Of a stretch of DNA of 64,000 nt, positions 41,475 through 52,592 are shown piece by piece. Location of the stretch: contig ML978183.1 in NCBI GenBank assembly GCA_010015745.1, positions 62,001-126,000 of the forward strand, written 5' to 3'. The translations under genes and the position numbers were made by a program. The stretch is from Setomelanomma holmii (taxonomy: Eukaryota > Ascomycota > Dothideomycetes > Pleosporales > Phaeosphaeriaceae). Below the pieces are notes generated by a model that saw only the letters and a list, made by a program, of their open reading frames with translations, had not been told where the DNA came from and did no database searches. The stretch's first letter is position 1. Every line of letters starts with the position of its first letter.

Positions 41475-43789
41475 TTCCACCACTATATTATATAATTGAG
41501 TCCTTTACAAGTCACCACCCACACCACCATTGTCTGCATCCGTTCCACTCGACCGACTCATCTCACGAGAGTCCTAGCGACTTGGACCTTACGAGCGTAT
41601 GAACCTTTCGGCGACAGCGTTTTCTGGCGATCATCCACCAACGATCGGCCCTTTGTTTTTGCATGCGGACATTATTCTCGGTTCGCAACTGCTGGATCCT
41701 TTATTCGGATACGAACTGTGAATGGGACCTGCGTGTGGCTCCACTTGTCGCTTAGTGTCTAACTTTTCGTTTCTTGTGTATACCCCTTTTGACCACGAAG
41801 CTGCTGGGGCGGCTTTTGGTGTTTGTGCTTCGCTTCGTTATCCAGCAGTTGTTATCATTGCGCACACATGCACTTTCTTTGCTTCTGGTGAATGGTGGAA
41901 GCGTGAGAGGGTGCACGGGCCCTCGTGCGAAAAGCAGCGCCAAGCGGGTAATGATCCGGAGATTGGTGAATGGGCGACCTGGTTGCGTGCAGCATCGTAA
42001 TGGTGAAGAGGGGTTGGAACTTTTCGAACCCGAAAAGTAGTCTGTCTGTGTGTGGAATAACGAGGCTGCTGATGTCTGTGTGAGTTACGAGGCTTACGAG
42101 GCTGGTGAGCTGGGCGAGGTTCTTGAACGATCTTGGAAGTCGTGATGAGTACAAGAGGAAAGGCTCAGGATGCTAGATCTCGTGATGAGTACGAGTGTAG
42201 TGAGGACTTTCTCGTTGGAATTATGACTTCTGTGATTTGATTGAATGCTTGAGCTATGATGCTAGTGGTATAATGTTGTGCCTCGATACAGAAAACCGGC
42301 CGTTACAAAGTTGTACTTTTGCGTGTCAATCTGCCGTGGACAACGCAGTAATTCCGTAATGATAATCCACCTCTACCACTTGTCCACAGTCCGGTAGAAC
42401 CCGCCCAGACTAGGCCAGCGCTATTGGGACTTATTCGCACAGACTAGTGGGTGGTCGGGAGCATGGCGTCTGACAGGTGCGAATCTCGAAGTGGAGTTTG
42501 GACAGTGTCGCTTTCTAAATTGGGATCTGGATATACGAAGTGTGTATGTGCAAAGTGGGGTATTCGGATTTGCTGGAATCGCTTAAGAAGTGGTTGGTAT
42601 CAGGAGATGAGGAGCGACGAGGTCCATGAGCATGGGTGCGGGTAAGAGCCGGAAATCATCCCCTCGAAGGCTTGCGGAAACATAACGGCGAAGCAGAAGC
42701 ATGTAAGTTGATTTGCACTGGTCTGAGCGCGCAAGACGAGGCTGCTGCTATTATGTTACATTAGGGTAGCACGCGATTTATCACGCGAGGTTCCACTATC
42801 CAGCATCTTCTTTGAAGCACCTACCTCGCCATCCGTATCTCCCCTTCAGCACCCGAGAAACACGAACGTTGATCTTCTATTTTTGCACTCAATAGTTCTG
42901 AGGTCGTCGGATCGCGATTGCTGACGCGCAGAGCATACGCGTTCCTGAGCAGAAATTTTTGGGATCCTTGCTGGTCAGCGGCAGGAAGACAAGCCTTTTT
43001 AGCGGAGGGGCGTATGCAAGGCTAGATGGAAGGGGTGAGATAAGCGAGGGAGAGGAAAGCTTGTTTTGGTAGTGCGGATGATGATGATGTGGTCTGCAAT
43101 TCGTCTACTTTGCTCAGCCGATTGCATTGGCTATGGTACAAGTCGTTCATTGTAATAATCACCGTTGGAATGGTTCGGGAGACTTGCGCAAGGTGCAACC
43201 GAGCGAAAGCGCTGTGGAAAGGTAGCGTGGAAGACGGCAATGAACCTTTACCTCGTTCCGAGCAGGTTCATTGTCGCAGTCATCAACACCAGGTCGCAAA
43301 ACTTCCTGATGCGGTAAGAGGCGATCAGGTGAAAGTCAGGTGGAAAACTGCGTCATGGACGCATTCAACTCCCAACGTGATGTCATGATAGCTGCAGCCT
43401 ACGCAGCTTCGAGGAGCTTTGTCGGACAGACCCAGAACCAGCAACTCTGCAAAGGTGAAGATGATATATCGTTTCTTAGGCAAATATGACGAAGTGATTC
43501 ACGCAGACGCGAAGAAGAGCATAGACTGGCATGTACAGTACGTCTTTTGGGTAGGCACGAAGGGCAGGAGTATGGCAAACGGACGCTCCTGCCTCTGTTT
43601 GCTTCGACCAGCTCTTTGCCATTTCCTCGCACCTCGATATCTCCATTTTGTCCCCTTCATCTTCACAGTTTTGAAGTCTCAACTCTTTTTGGTTCAGCTG
43701 CTCTTCGCGCGTCACTCTTTACTGCTTCAGCATCATACCGTTTTTGAACTCAACACACATTACCTTGCATACTCCAACGCGCATCAGCC
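41475..43789. other. Intergenic stretch, no supported gene
   Basis: About 2.3 kb lies between two secreted-protein genes on the plus strand. It holds short frames only. A short inverted repeat sits at 42019-42038 and is listed separately. Bases 43600-43780 are T/C-rich, probably the leader of the next gene. Confidence 0.45.
42019..42038. repeat. Perfect 8-bp inverted repeat (hairpin)
   Basis: The arms acttttcg and cgaaaagt are separated by four bases (aacc). The minus strand contains ggttcga, which mimics a tRNA B-box, but no matching acceptor stem or A-box is present. It may be a 3' UTR structure of the GH16 transcript, but nothing else supports a function. Confidence 0.6.
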
Positions 43790-44624
43790 ATGCGCGTTCT
43801 CGCAGCTGTCACGCTTGTCCTGGCTGTCATCACCTCCAGCAGCACTCTGATACGGCACACGCATACTCCCATCGGCACTCTGAGTTGCGGTCCGACGGCC
43901 AGCCCACCCTCGAGATGGACTGCAGAATCTCTGAAATCAACACCAGGCGCGACTGTGGAGGATCTCGAGTGAGTTTGCCGCTACCGGTCATGTTCGCCTA
44001 CTAAGACTCTAATGCAGACTCCGTCAAGCACCCGGTCTGGCACCCAACCCGGCGCCTGCGTCTCCAGCGAACCCTGCAGATGCAGCCGTGCCTGAAGCCG
44101 CTCCGGCTGCTCCGATTGCTACAACATCGATCGACCAATCTGTTGTTACAGCGAGTTCAGTCAATCCAGCAGCTGTTCTCGCGAACCCAATCACCCCCGT
44201 TGTTCCTCCGGCTGCAAACCCTGGCGTTGCTGTACCGGCAGCAGCACAGATTGCGCCTGTCATTGCTTCAGCCGCCCTACCAGTCGTTCCCTGGACGACC
44301 ACCACTGCCATCACCACGACTCTTCTCACCTCGGCAAGTACGACGGGCGATTTCGTAACAACTCAATGGCTTGAGACTTGGATAGGTGGTACATCGCAAA
44401 CCTGGGTTCCTCATACAATCACGTTCCACTTCCAAGCCATGATGACCAGCCTGCCACCTCCTGGCAGTGGAGAGATCGGCATGGGTACGCTCACAGGCAA
44501 GACTGGGCAGACACAAACTGTCGTTGTAGGATTACGAGTCGGAGCCGCATATTCACAGACTCCAAAATGGATGGAAGGAGTTGTTGCTGCAGTCGGCGCT
44601 GGAATTGCTGGTATGGTTCTATGA
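43790..44624 (+). CDS. Secreted Ala/Pro/Val/Thr-rich wall protein, probable GPI anchor
   Basis: Two exons (43790-43968 and 44018-44624; intron 49 nt) give 261 residues. A signal peptide (MRVLAAVTLVLAVITSSS) is followed by a short region with one Cys, then a long Ala/Pro/Val-rich segment (LAPNPAPASPANPADAAVPE) and a Thr-rich part (PWTTTTAITTTLLTSASTT). The C-terminal third is more ordered (FVTTQWLETWIGGTSQTWVP, GEIGMGTLTGKTGQTQTVVV). The end, WMEGVVAAVGAGIAGMVL, fits a GPI attachment or membrane tail. I do not recognise a named domain. By composition it is a cell-wall mannoprotein type, heavily O-glycosylated by inference. The splice gives EDLELRQAPGLAP. Confidence 0.7.
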
Positions 44625-46012
44625 GGAATGAAGGGTTGCCGACGAAGACGATGTCAAAGTGGCCGCACATCTGCGACTACATTTGGTATTGACACATTCA
44701 GAAACAGCGACCACGAGGAAGGAAGAACGTACTTGGATGATCATGGAGAGTAAGAGGCGATATAACGCTCTACCATGCAGACTTCTCGCAATTGTGGTAT
44801 TGGAGACATCAGATTATGTTTGACGATTACAGGATATGTACATGAAAGCAACGACGTCACGAAACAGAAATTAAGGATGAAAGTTTTTAGAAGTTCAACC
44901 AAAAAAAAAAGGTTCGAAAGGACATCGGTGAAGCTCGAGATGACTATTACGAAGCACAGGTCAGCATTTCGGGCATTGCCGGACGGCCAGCAAGATCCAA
45001 ATTCAGTCTCATGCTTAAGACTGGTGATGACTGTCATTGCTTCCGAAAGGAACCGAAGAGCATCAGAATATCAACACCGTGCTGGATGCTACGTGCACAC
45101 TGGTCGAGGGAAAACGCTCGGGGATTTTTTGGAGGATCAGGTATCACACCACTGCGTCGCAATGCAGCGGTGTGCAACTATTTCGTTGGGATCGAGAAAC
45201 AACAGCTCGGATCACACAATGGTGCTCAAATATGCTTGTGTTCATAACTGCGGGCCGAGCTGAGCTGAGGAAATACTGATGATTTTGGAGTGTTGTGTGA
45301 TGAGGGAAGTCGCGACAATGGTCGAAGCTAATCGACAACCCCGCATTTCCAACGTCCGGTGGGAGGCAACAACAATCCTCAGACGAACAGCACTTGTGTT
45401 GGAGAGGGTATGAGGCGATGGTTCATCGTATGCCAAAGCTGGGAATTGAAGATACCATAGGACTTCGGAGGCGTCCTCAACACCATGACTCCAATTCAGG
45501 ACGACGTGGTGTGATGCGCCGAGATGTGGCGCAACCTTCACGTTCCCGCCTTATCAAGAGGATCGGCCCGACTCTCGTGACGTTGCGTGAATTGCGGCTC
45601 AACATTGCCTCATGCAGCCCTACACATCCCAGCATCAGTCTGAATATTGGTACATAAGAAGCAACAGATGAGGCTCTGTTGTGGCTCATCATCAAATTCA
45701 CACATACGTCAATTGACACGACCACGTGCATTACCTGATTGCGTTCGACCATTACCCGATTAGGACCGGACGAGTACATCATCGAGATTGCGGTGAACAG
45801 CGGACATCGACTCAAGGAAGCAACTGCGACAGCACATTCAACGAACATCGTTATTAGCTTTCTCATCCTTGACACATTCGAAAGCTCAGAAAGACAATTG
45901 GAGCCCTCCTCGGACATCACCATCAAGTTCATACGCATCGTCAACAACGCGCATTGACGCGACCGAATCGTCCTTACCTCAAGGAAGCGATCGCAACACC
46001 CAAACATCGACC
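44625..46012. other. Intergenic stretch, no supported gene
   Basis: About 1.4 kb with overlapping short frames. The largest, a minus-strand 176-codon frame (45477-46007), is antisense to the leader of the next gene and has no domain. Weakly similar words (tcaaggaagcaactgcgacagc at about 45813, tcaaggaagcgatcgcaaca at about 45979) suggest a small old duplication just upstream of the LPAELRN gene. Confidence 0.4.
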
Positions 46013-46882
46013 ATGGCGACCTACTACTACGCGGCCTACTTCAATACCCCTCTGCATCAGTCGCCAGCTGCCTTGGCCTCACAACATCCACTAGGGGTCT
46101 CAACACACGCCATGGACCTCCCTATGACACCAGCAAAACCTAGAATCCAAGCTCCAATACTTTCTGCCACCGAACGCCGGATTCTGTTTGCGAACGGCAA
46201 AGTCGATGAGCAAAAGAACTCGCTCTTCTTCAAGCTTCCTGCAGAATTGAGGAACCAGATTTACGAAGAGCTTCTATGTCCAAACACACCAAACATCAAG
46301 GACCTGGCGAAGTGTGACCATCAACAAATCACATCACCAATACTGTATCCCGCGATACTCTCCACATGCCGCAAAATCCACGAAGAAGCCACCGACCTCC
46401 TCTACACCACACACATCTTCCACGCTCACCCAACGCTCCTGGCCTCCCTCCCGCATCTCACCTCCTCCGCCAAACCCGTCCTCTACCCAACCATGCTCGG
46501 CAAAATCAAGCGCTGGCAACTCACCATCCGCCTCGACACCGACCCGCGCTTCACCATGTCCCAAGCCACCGCTGCCTTCTCCGGCGCCGAGTACCTCGAA
46601 ATCCGTGTCTGGCAGTCTATGTTCGACGGCGCGGATTGCTCGGTCTTGCGGCTCTTTTTGGGTATTCGCGGCGTCAAAGTTGCGAAGGTTGGGGGCAGTG
46701 CGAACCCGGAGTTGGCGAATTGGTTGGAGAAGCGCATGATGCAGCCGGTTGAGAAGGAGGGGGATGTGTGTCAGTGTGGGAATGAGAGTAGGGTGTTGAA
46801 GTGTGGGCAGTGTTGTAGGAGGGTTGATGTGGGGAGTGAGTGGTTTGCGGGGAGGAATGCGTGGCAGTTTGGGAATCGATAG
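46013..46882 (+). CDS. LPAELRN-type (F-box-like/2EXR-like) fungal protein
   Basis: A single exon gives 289 residues from the ATG at 46013 (MATYYYAAYFNTP). Upstream codons in the same frame are open but Ser/Thr-rich and not protein-like. The mark of the family is FFKLPAELRNQIYEELL at about residues 73-89, the F-box-like N-terminal motif found in large gene families of dothideomycetes. It is followed by PAILSTCRKIHEEATDLLYTT, the usual second block. The C-terminus has a Cys cluster (CQCG, CGQCC) that could bind metal. Members are of unknown function. Some are thought to act as substrate adaptors by analogy to F-box proteins. A decayed relative lies immediately downstream, so this may be the functional survivor of a small tandem group. 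Confidence 0.75.
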   Translation: MATYYYAAYFNTPLHQSPAALASQHPLGVSTHAMDLPMTPAKPRIQAPILSATERRILFANGKVDEQKNSLFFKLPAELRNQIYEELLCPNTPNIKDLAKCDHQQITSPILYPAILSTCRKIHEEATDLLYTTHIFHAHPTLLASLPHLTSSAKPVLYPTMLGKIKRWQLTIRLDTDPRFTMSQATAAFSGAEYLEIRVWQSMFDGADCSVLRLFLGIRGVKVAKVGGSANPELANWLEKRMMQPVEKEGDVCQCGNESRVLKCGQCCRRVDVGSEWFAGRNAWQFGNR

Positions 46883-47180
46883 GTTCGGGCGCAGTACCAT
46901 GTTGTTACTTGCATAGATTTGGATTGTAAAGCGGAAGTAGGATTGGCAAGACTGGCAACAAGACTGATAGACGATGGGACATTAGACAAGCAGATTTTAG
47001 GCGTTTTGGAATATCGTTTCGGTTGTGTTAGAGGCATCGAGAATTGTCGGGAATTGTCTTCTTGTATGTTTATCGTAGTATTTCATCCGTTCCATTTGTC
47101 CCTCTCGTCTGTCGAATATGGCGAGATATTGCAGGAAGGATACGAATCATCCCATTCGCTGCCAGAGGAGGAGCGTTGCA

Positions 47181-48033
47181 ATGGCCGAGAATACGCAAAG
47201 CGCTGAAACTACGCAAAGCCCTCTTCCCCCACATCTCTTCTTCGACTTCTTCGGTATACCGGCAGAGTTACGAAATAACATATATGACAAGCTCTGGAAA
47301 GCAAATAATCGCATCGCAGCGCACCACAAGCCAAGCAGACCAGGAATTCGTGCATACTACGATGGCACGGTCATTGACGAGTCCGACGTGAACCTCGAAG
47401 CAAGAAATAGATACCAGCAAGGAAGAAAAGAAGTGGCGCCCTGACTCCACGGCTGGCCTCCCAGAGTGGCTCTGGGCCAGCAAACAAATGATGGCCGAAG
47501 GACTGGCGCAATGGAACGTATAGTCCTTGACGCCATCTTGCACCCGTCTGTATCCATGGTACGAGACACCCGAGGAGACTATCATGAGTCAAAGACATGC
47601 AAGGTATCTATGGCTAAGTCGAAAGCTGCTCGTCCCGCAAGAAGCACGTCCCTTCGAAATCTGGTATAAATGCGACAATGTCATCCGCTTCCGCTTGGAT
47701 GACGCCGATCTGACATGAATTACGACTCTGGCCAAAGATATCCGTAAAGCGTCGGCTGTTGAGAGACTCGAATTGTCTATCAGATTTACTGCCATCACTC
47801 TCAATCGCAATGGTGGACCACGCTACGGACATCAGCCCTTCGAAGTTGACTGCCGACTGCCGAGCGTGTATCGTACGCTGATCATGTCTTGTCGCAACCT
47901 CAAGGTACTTGAGCTGAAGCTCTTCCATTATGATATCACTATTGGCACCAGGAAGGCATCGATGCTGAGTTCCTGGACGGAGTACAAGAATATGTCGAAA
48001 AGACTCTGGGTCAAGGCTTTTCGAGGGAGCTGA
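47181..48033 (+). pseudogene. Decayed LPAELRN-family paralogue
   Basis: Starting at an ATG (47181, MAENTQSAETTQ) the frame shows FFGIPAELRNNIYDKLW, the family motif of the gene 300 bp upstream. Between about 47400 and 47430 the coding sequence shifts into another frame (PEWLWASKQMMAEGL). That frame is then broken by TAG at 47521-47523 and TGA at 47716-47718, with clearly protein-like sequence on both sides (ARYLWLSRKLLVPQEARPFE; VERLELSIRFTAITLNRNGG). It ends LWVKAFRGS. One frameshift and two stops make a functional product unlikely unless unrecognised introns remove them. The TAG lies next to a GT, so an intron is possible for one lesion but not for all. Confidence 0.7.
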
Positions 48034-48299
48034 CATGGGCGATCAGTACAGCGAATGGTGGAAGGTTCACTAATAACCATATCTAGAACAAGACGCTTCT
48101 CGATCAGCATCTCATTTACCAGAGGACTTGATTGTAGAAGGACCTTGACCGTGTATGTTCATCCTCCTGACAACATGAGTATGAGTACCAAGCATGCGAG
48201 GTCTATGTCTCTAGTTGGATTACGCTGACAGATATTTCTGGGTCATACAATGCGACTTCGGACGAGAAAATCGCTGGTGGCAGGAAGAATTCCTGAAAT

Positions 48300-48693
48300 C
48301 TGTTGGCGGTGAACCATAGGTGCGATCTCGCTCTCGCCATTCCGGACTGCCTAAAGGTTGGCAAAGCTCTTCGCATCGTCTATTCTTTCAAGCCCAGAAT
48401 ATTTTTCCATATGGATCGCTGATCAAGGCCTGCCACAAGCTTCGCAAGCTCGAAGTTGAATTGTTTCACTGGGACTGGTTGTCAAAAGCCACAGAGAAGT
48501 GTTCGTTACCGAGAGTCTGGAGCAAATGCGACCAAAGATACTAGAGTTAATGGGAGAAGACGCCTTGGAGACGATATCTACATCGATCAGCCGCATGTCC
48601 GGTAATGTCTGGAACACGGAGGGCGACTACACACACGTCGGACAGATGCTTGACTACAAGTTGGTGTGTTCCAAGCCGGAAACAAAGAGATAG
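48300..48693 (+). pseudogene. Further fragment of the LPAELRN-family repeat
   Basis: ACHKLRKLEVELFHWDW at about 48425-48480 matches SCRNLKVLELKLFHYDI of the preceding pseudogene, and LEQMRPKILELMGEDALE follows in another frame. The fragment has stops and frame changes and no family N-terminus. It looks like the remains of a third tandem copy or of a partial duplication. Evidence is limited to this one conserved block. Confidence 0.45.
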
Positions 48694-48864
48694 GTGTGAT
48701 ATTGATCGCGAATGTGCGTTACTAGTGACATAGGGACAAGTCATGCTGCGGCAGTATCAGCATGAATCTACAGCAATGTACTCGCACGCGTGCAAACTTA
48801 AGCAGACCTTGACGATTCCTCCAACGTGAACCGATACGGGATTTGGTTCTCGAGTGATGAAACC

Positions 48865-48891
48865 AAGAATGCGAAGAATGCGAAGAATGCG
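48865..48891. repeat. 9-bp tandem repeat, three copies
   Basis: The unit aagaatgcg occurs three times in a row in non-coding DNA downstream of the decayed paralogues. It is a simple short repeat with no visible role. The surrounding 48694-50333 holds no gene I can support. A minus-strand frame at 49584-49838 has an ordered look but no start context or family. Confidence 0.8.
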
Positions 48892-50333
48892 TACTGTGTC
48901 AGAGGCTCGTGGGACAAGGACATTCGCCGGGGAGAAGCTGGCTCGCGGGTCCGTTGAGGTAGCTCCTTTTCTGTGAACATGACTGGCATGGGAACAGGAA
49001 CTCAAGTTGCAATGCGCATTCCCTTGCGAAATGACTGGCGACGAGAAAGACGATACTTACAGCACTGAGCTTCGCTAAGACTGCAAAAACTGCAAAAACA
49101 TCACGACCGTGGAGATGAGGATCTAATGGATACAATCAGTGTCTTCGTATCTATCAGTCTTGTACCTGGTTTCGTCCGATTAGCAGCCACTTCATCGAAC
49201 CGAAGAGTCCTCACTTCGTCATTGGCATTTCTTCACTCCGACCACACCATGCTGTACGCCTTTTACATTCTGAATATACTCTCTCCCATGTGGACTTGCT
49301 ACATCATCTCGTCCTGCTCTTCATTCGTGCAACATACATCTCGACTCCGTATCGTACAGCGAGCGCTCACAATCCTAGCCAAGCCCTTGGTCAAACAGGA
49401 ACGATCTGGGCACCCCCGTACCAAGCTCCATGCCACTATCGTCGTGAGATACTCACCACCATACCCAAGCCGTTGGCTTGAACAGCGGACTCGGCACCCT
49501 CATGCCGCTCCCCTAGTCTATCTCCACACGCATGTCTCCAATGCACTCCAATCGTTCATGGACTTTGGCATATATGGCTTTCGTCATGCAGCCTTATCGT
49601 TCGTCGTCCCAAGTACCAGGTAAGGGCTTGTCGTGGTCTGCATGGGCTTGGCCACTGGCTCAATCAACCTTCTGTGCAGCCCAATCAGCAATACTGCTTC
49701 TACAATACCGCACATCTTCAGCTCGAGAGAATCTTCTGCGAGGTCGCGCATTGCGTTGCGCGAGTACCTGCATCGAGCCTTACACCCTTTCGTCACATCC
49801 ACAGGGTCGCTTTTCAGATCTAGTTCCAGCAAGGACATGCGCGTGGCGTCGTCATCGATGCCAAAGTAATGGCCGTTGATGTTCCGTGAGGCAGAAACAG
49901 ATCGTGTTTCGAGATCCGCTCAAGCTTATTTCGCATTGTATCGCGGGAAACAGGGAATAAGAGGGGTATGTAGGACCAAGGCTGAAGTGAACACCTTGTG
50001 GTTTGTTTTGTTTGGTGGTGTGCGGTCGAGGTGAGAGGTGTACGTGGGCTTGTGCGAGGGTGATTCGTGGCTGGCGAGTGATGTTGAAACGCAATACGTG
50101 GGTGGGATACGCAACTCCTTAGGGTCATCGTCGATTCGCAGATTCACATTCATAACATGCATTTGCACACACATGCAGGCTGTTGAATGAGGGATTTAAT
50201 GATCATTGTTCGAGCTGGCAATATCAAAATCAAATGCTATGGTCCAAGCTAGGCGATACCATGCACAACACTCCAAACGCCCCTTCGATTTCCACCTCCC
50301 AAGCAAGATCATCAAGTCATCGCCGCAAGAGCT

Positions 50334-50982
50334 CTAGTTGTAGTATCCACCCTGGTTGTTGTTCTTGGGCTTCTTGTGCTTGTCCTCGAGCTTCGAGCCG
50401 AGCACCGCGCCTGCTATTGCGCCGATGATGCCATGTCCGCCCACCTTGTTACCGCCAAAGTATCCAGCGGCACCGCCACCAAGCGCGCCCATCAGTCCTC
50501 GGTCGCCCTCAGCTTGTGCGTTGGGGTCCGTGGAACCGTACTGCTGTTGTCCGGGTTGCGCGCCATAGGCGTTGTGGCCTTGTGGGTACTGGTCGGCTTG
50601 GTATGCGCCTTGCTGGGGGAATTGGTTTGATGGCTGAGCACCAGGGTATTGCCCTTGTTGTTGTGGGTATTGGCTGATGATGCATTAGTGTACTGTGACA
50701 TGATTCTTGCGGGTACAAAGCCACTCACCCTTGCTGCTGATCGTAAGGCGCTACTTGCTGGCCGTGCTGGAATCCACCATGTGCGGGGGCGCCATATTGC
50801 TGGTTGTAGCCCTGTTGCTGCTCGCCGCCGTAGTAGCCTTGTTGAGCAGGCTGCTGTGGCGGATACTGAGGTTGTTGGTAACCGCCTTGGCCGTAGCCAC
50901 CTTGCTGTGGAGGATATGGGCTATGCGACTGAGAAGGGTACTGCTGGTTGTACTGGTTGTATTGATCGTAGGGGCCCGACAT
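50334..50982 (-). CDS. Gln/Tyr/Pro-rich protein with C-terminal glycine zipper
   Basis: Two exons (50729-50982 and 50334-50673; intron 55 nt) give 197 residues. The first 130 residues are low-complexity, with repeated Q-Y-P and Q-Q-G units (YGQGGYQQPQYPPQQ), typical of prion-like or condensate-forming tails. The C-terminal part is a short glycine-zipper segment: GLMGALGGGAAGYFGGNK and GIIGAIAGAVLGSKLEDKHK. This layout (QYP-rich plus glycine zipper) is common in small fungal proteins of unknown function and resembles stress-related membrane-inserting proteins. It ends NNQGGYYN. No signal peptide is present. The splice restores the QQQG/QYPQQQG repeat in frame. Confidence 0.82.
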
Positions 50983-52592
50983 TGTGATGGTGATGGGTTT
51001 TCAGGTGTGTAGAGGGTGAGATCTCGCTATTATACGGAGATAAAGTGGTGGTGAGGGGTTGTGGAGGGGGTCGGAAGCTGCGGCTGACGTATGGTTCAGA
51101 TATCGATGGAGGCGATGTGAGTCGTGAGTGAGGGCAGGAACACGACAATGGCAAACGACAGTCTTATAGTCTTCACGCGCACATTACGAAATTTCATCCG
51201 TCTGACGACCGGTTCGTCTCCACCGCATCTTGGGAGGCGGAGCAGGCGAACGAAGCTTCGAGCTGTACTCAGCCTCAGCCATCCAGAGCAGAGGTACGGA
51301 CTACAGCTCGACCGGCTGCGACGGCCTCTTAGGGTATGGCGAATGGCCCAGCAAGATCCGCGCTAAACCCGAAAATCATCAGCCCTGCCGCGCTGTAAGA
51401 TTTCTCTTCGAGCTCGGCCGTACCTGCTTCACAAAGTAGTGACCGTGAACGAAGAGATCATCTAGGAAAGGGAGCAAATGATCGGAAGACCCTTGCGCAT
51501 GTTTCCGGGGACAGCTGGGCTTCTCCACACTCTGTGCCTCGGCGCAGGCCTCAGGTCGATCAGGAAACAACGTGTTCCGTCCTGAGCTGCTTTGCGCGAA
51601 ACATCTTGTGCCTCTGGCGCTCGTCAAGGTTTACTAGGGACTCTGGATAGTGGATACCTCGGTCGGGTTCGCATCGCACGAAGCCGCCGTGACACGCCGC
51701 CCAAAGACGCTGCGGAGTTGTCAGTGGGCCGAGCGGTCAAGTGCGCCATACGAGGCGCAGCAGCTTCGCCACCCCTCGCGGAAGTGTGGCGCTTCCAACC
51801 GTCATCAGCCTATTCGTACCACAGCGAGGCAGTCAGCGCGCAATTTCCCTCCTCCAGGGGCTGCAATGCGGGGAATGTTGAACGCAGCATCGGGTGCCAC
51901 GCCTCTAATTGCTGGTCAATTGTGCAAAGCCATGAGCGGTCTCACGATGCTCTCCTGTGGCTGTTGATCGCCCCTGGACTAGCCCAAGCGGAAGTTGAAA
52001 CGCAACACCATGACCTGAGACAGCTCCAAGACGGCACTTGCACTCCACATCACGACTTTGCTCCATATTGCTGACCTGATTACTGCTTCTGGAGAAATTA
52101 GGCTTTCTAAGGACACGCAAACCTACTGTTTGTAGCTACTCTGGCGTTGGGGACGGTGTTAATTGTGCCTTTTCATTTGAAGACTCGCAAGTGCATCTCC
52201 CGTCACATCTCAAACCGACATGGGACCTCAAGCGACTCACCACTAGCGTTATTCATGCGCCTTTTGAAATGCCACCACCCCTCCTCGGTCGCATGAACAT
52301 GTCTCGTCCTGAGCGTTCGCCCAGCCTTTCGCTGCGTCTCTGCTGACTTGCTTCCCTTCTGTCTTTCGTTCTGCAGCCGGCTGCCGTTGCTCTCTAATAC
52401 TTCATTCTTTCGTTCACCAACTACATTCTTTTCCGACTTCTCTGGTCACGGTCCTGGCAGGCTTGGGACCGCACTTCTACTCGAGGATTGGGAACATCAT
52501 CGCTGGGCGAATTGCAGATGTTGTTTGGTGGAACTTTTGAGCGGTTGTAGGACTGGGTCCACCCTACCGTGTACGATTGAGATCTGGACGCA
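50983..52592. other. Divergent promoter region, no supported gene
   Basis: About 1.6 kb lies between the glycine-zipper gene and the single-pass membrane protein gene, read outwards. A plus-strand frame of 160 codons (51592-52074) and others lack domains. Bases 52310-52440 are C/T-rich, likely the leader of the right-hand gene. Confidence 0.45.

Noticed and set aside
42001..42060. tRNA gene suggested by a ggttcga word
   Set aside because: The word belongs to an 8-bp hairpin; no A-box, anticodon arm or acceptor stem fits.
45477..46007. 176-codon minus-strand frame
   Set aside because: Antisense to the leader of the LPAELRN gene, odd Met/Ser/Arg composition, and no domain.
49126..49623. 165-codon plus-strand frame
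   Set aside because: No family pattern and a composition like that of non-coding frames; hydrophobic stretches are irregular.
49584..49838. 84-codon minus-strand frame that looks partly ordered
   Set aside because: No upstream exon joins in frame and no family is recognised; too short to call alone.
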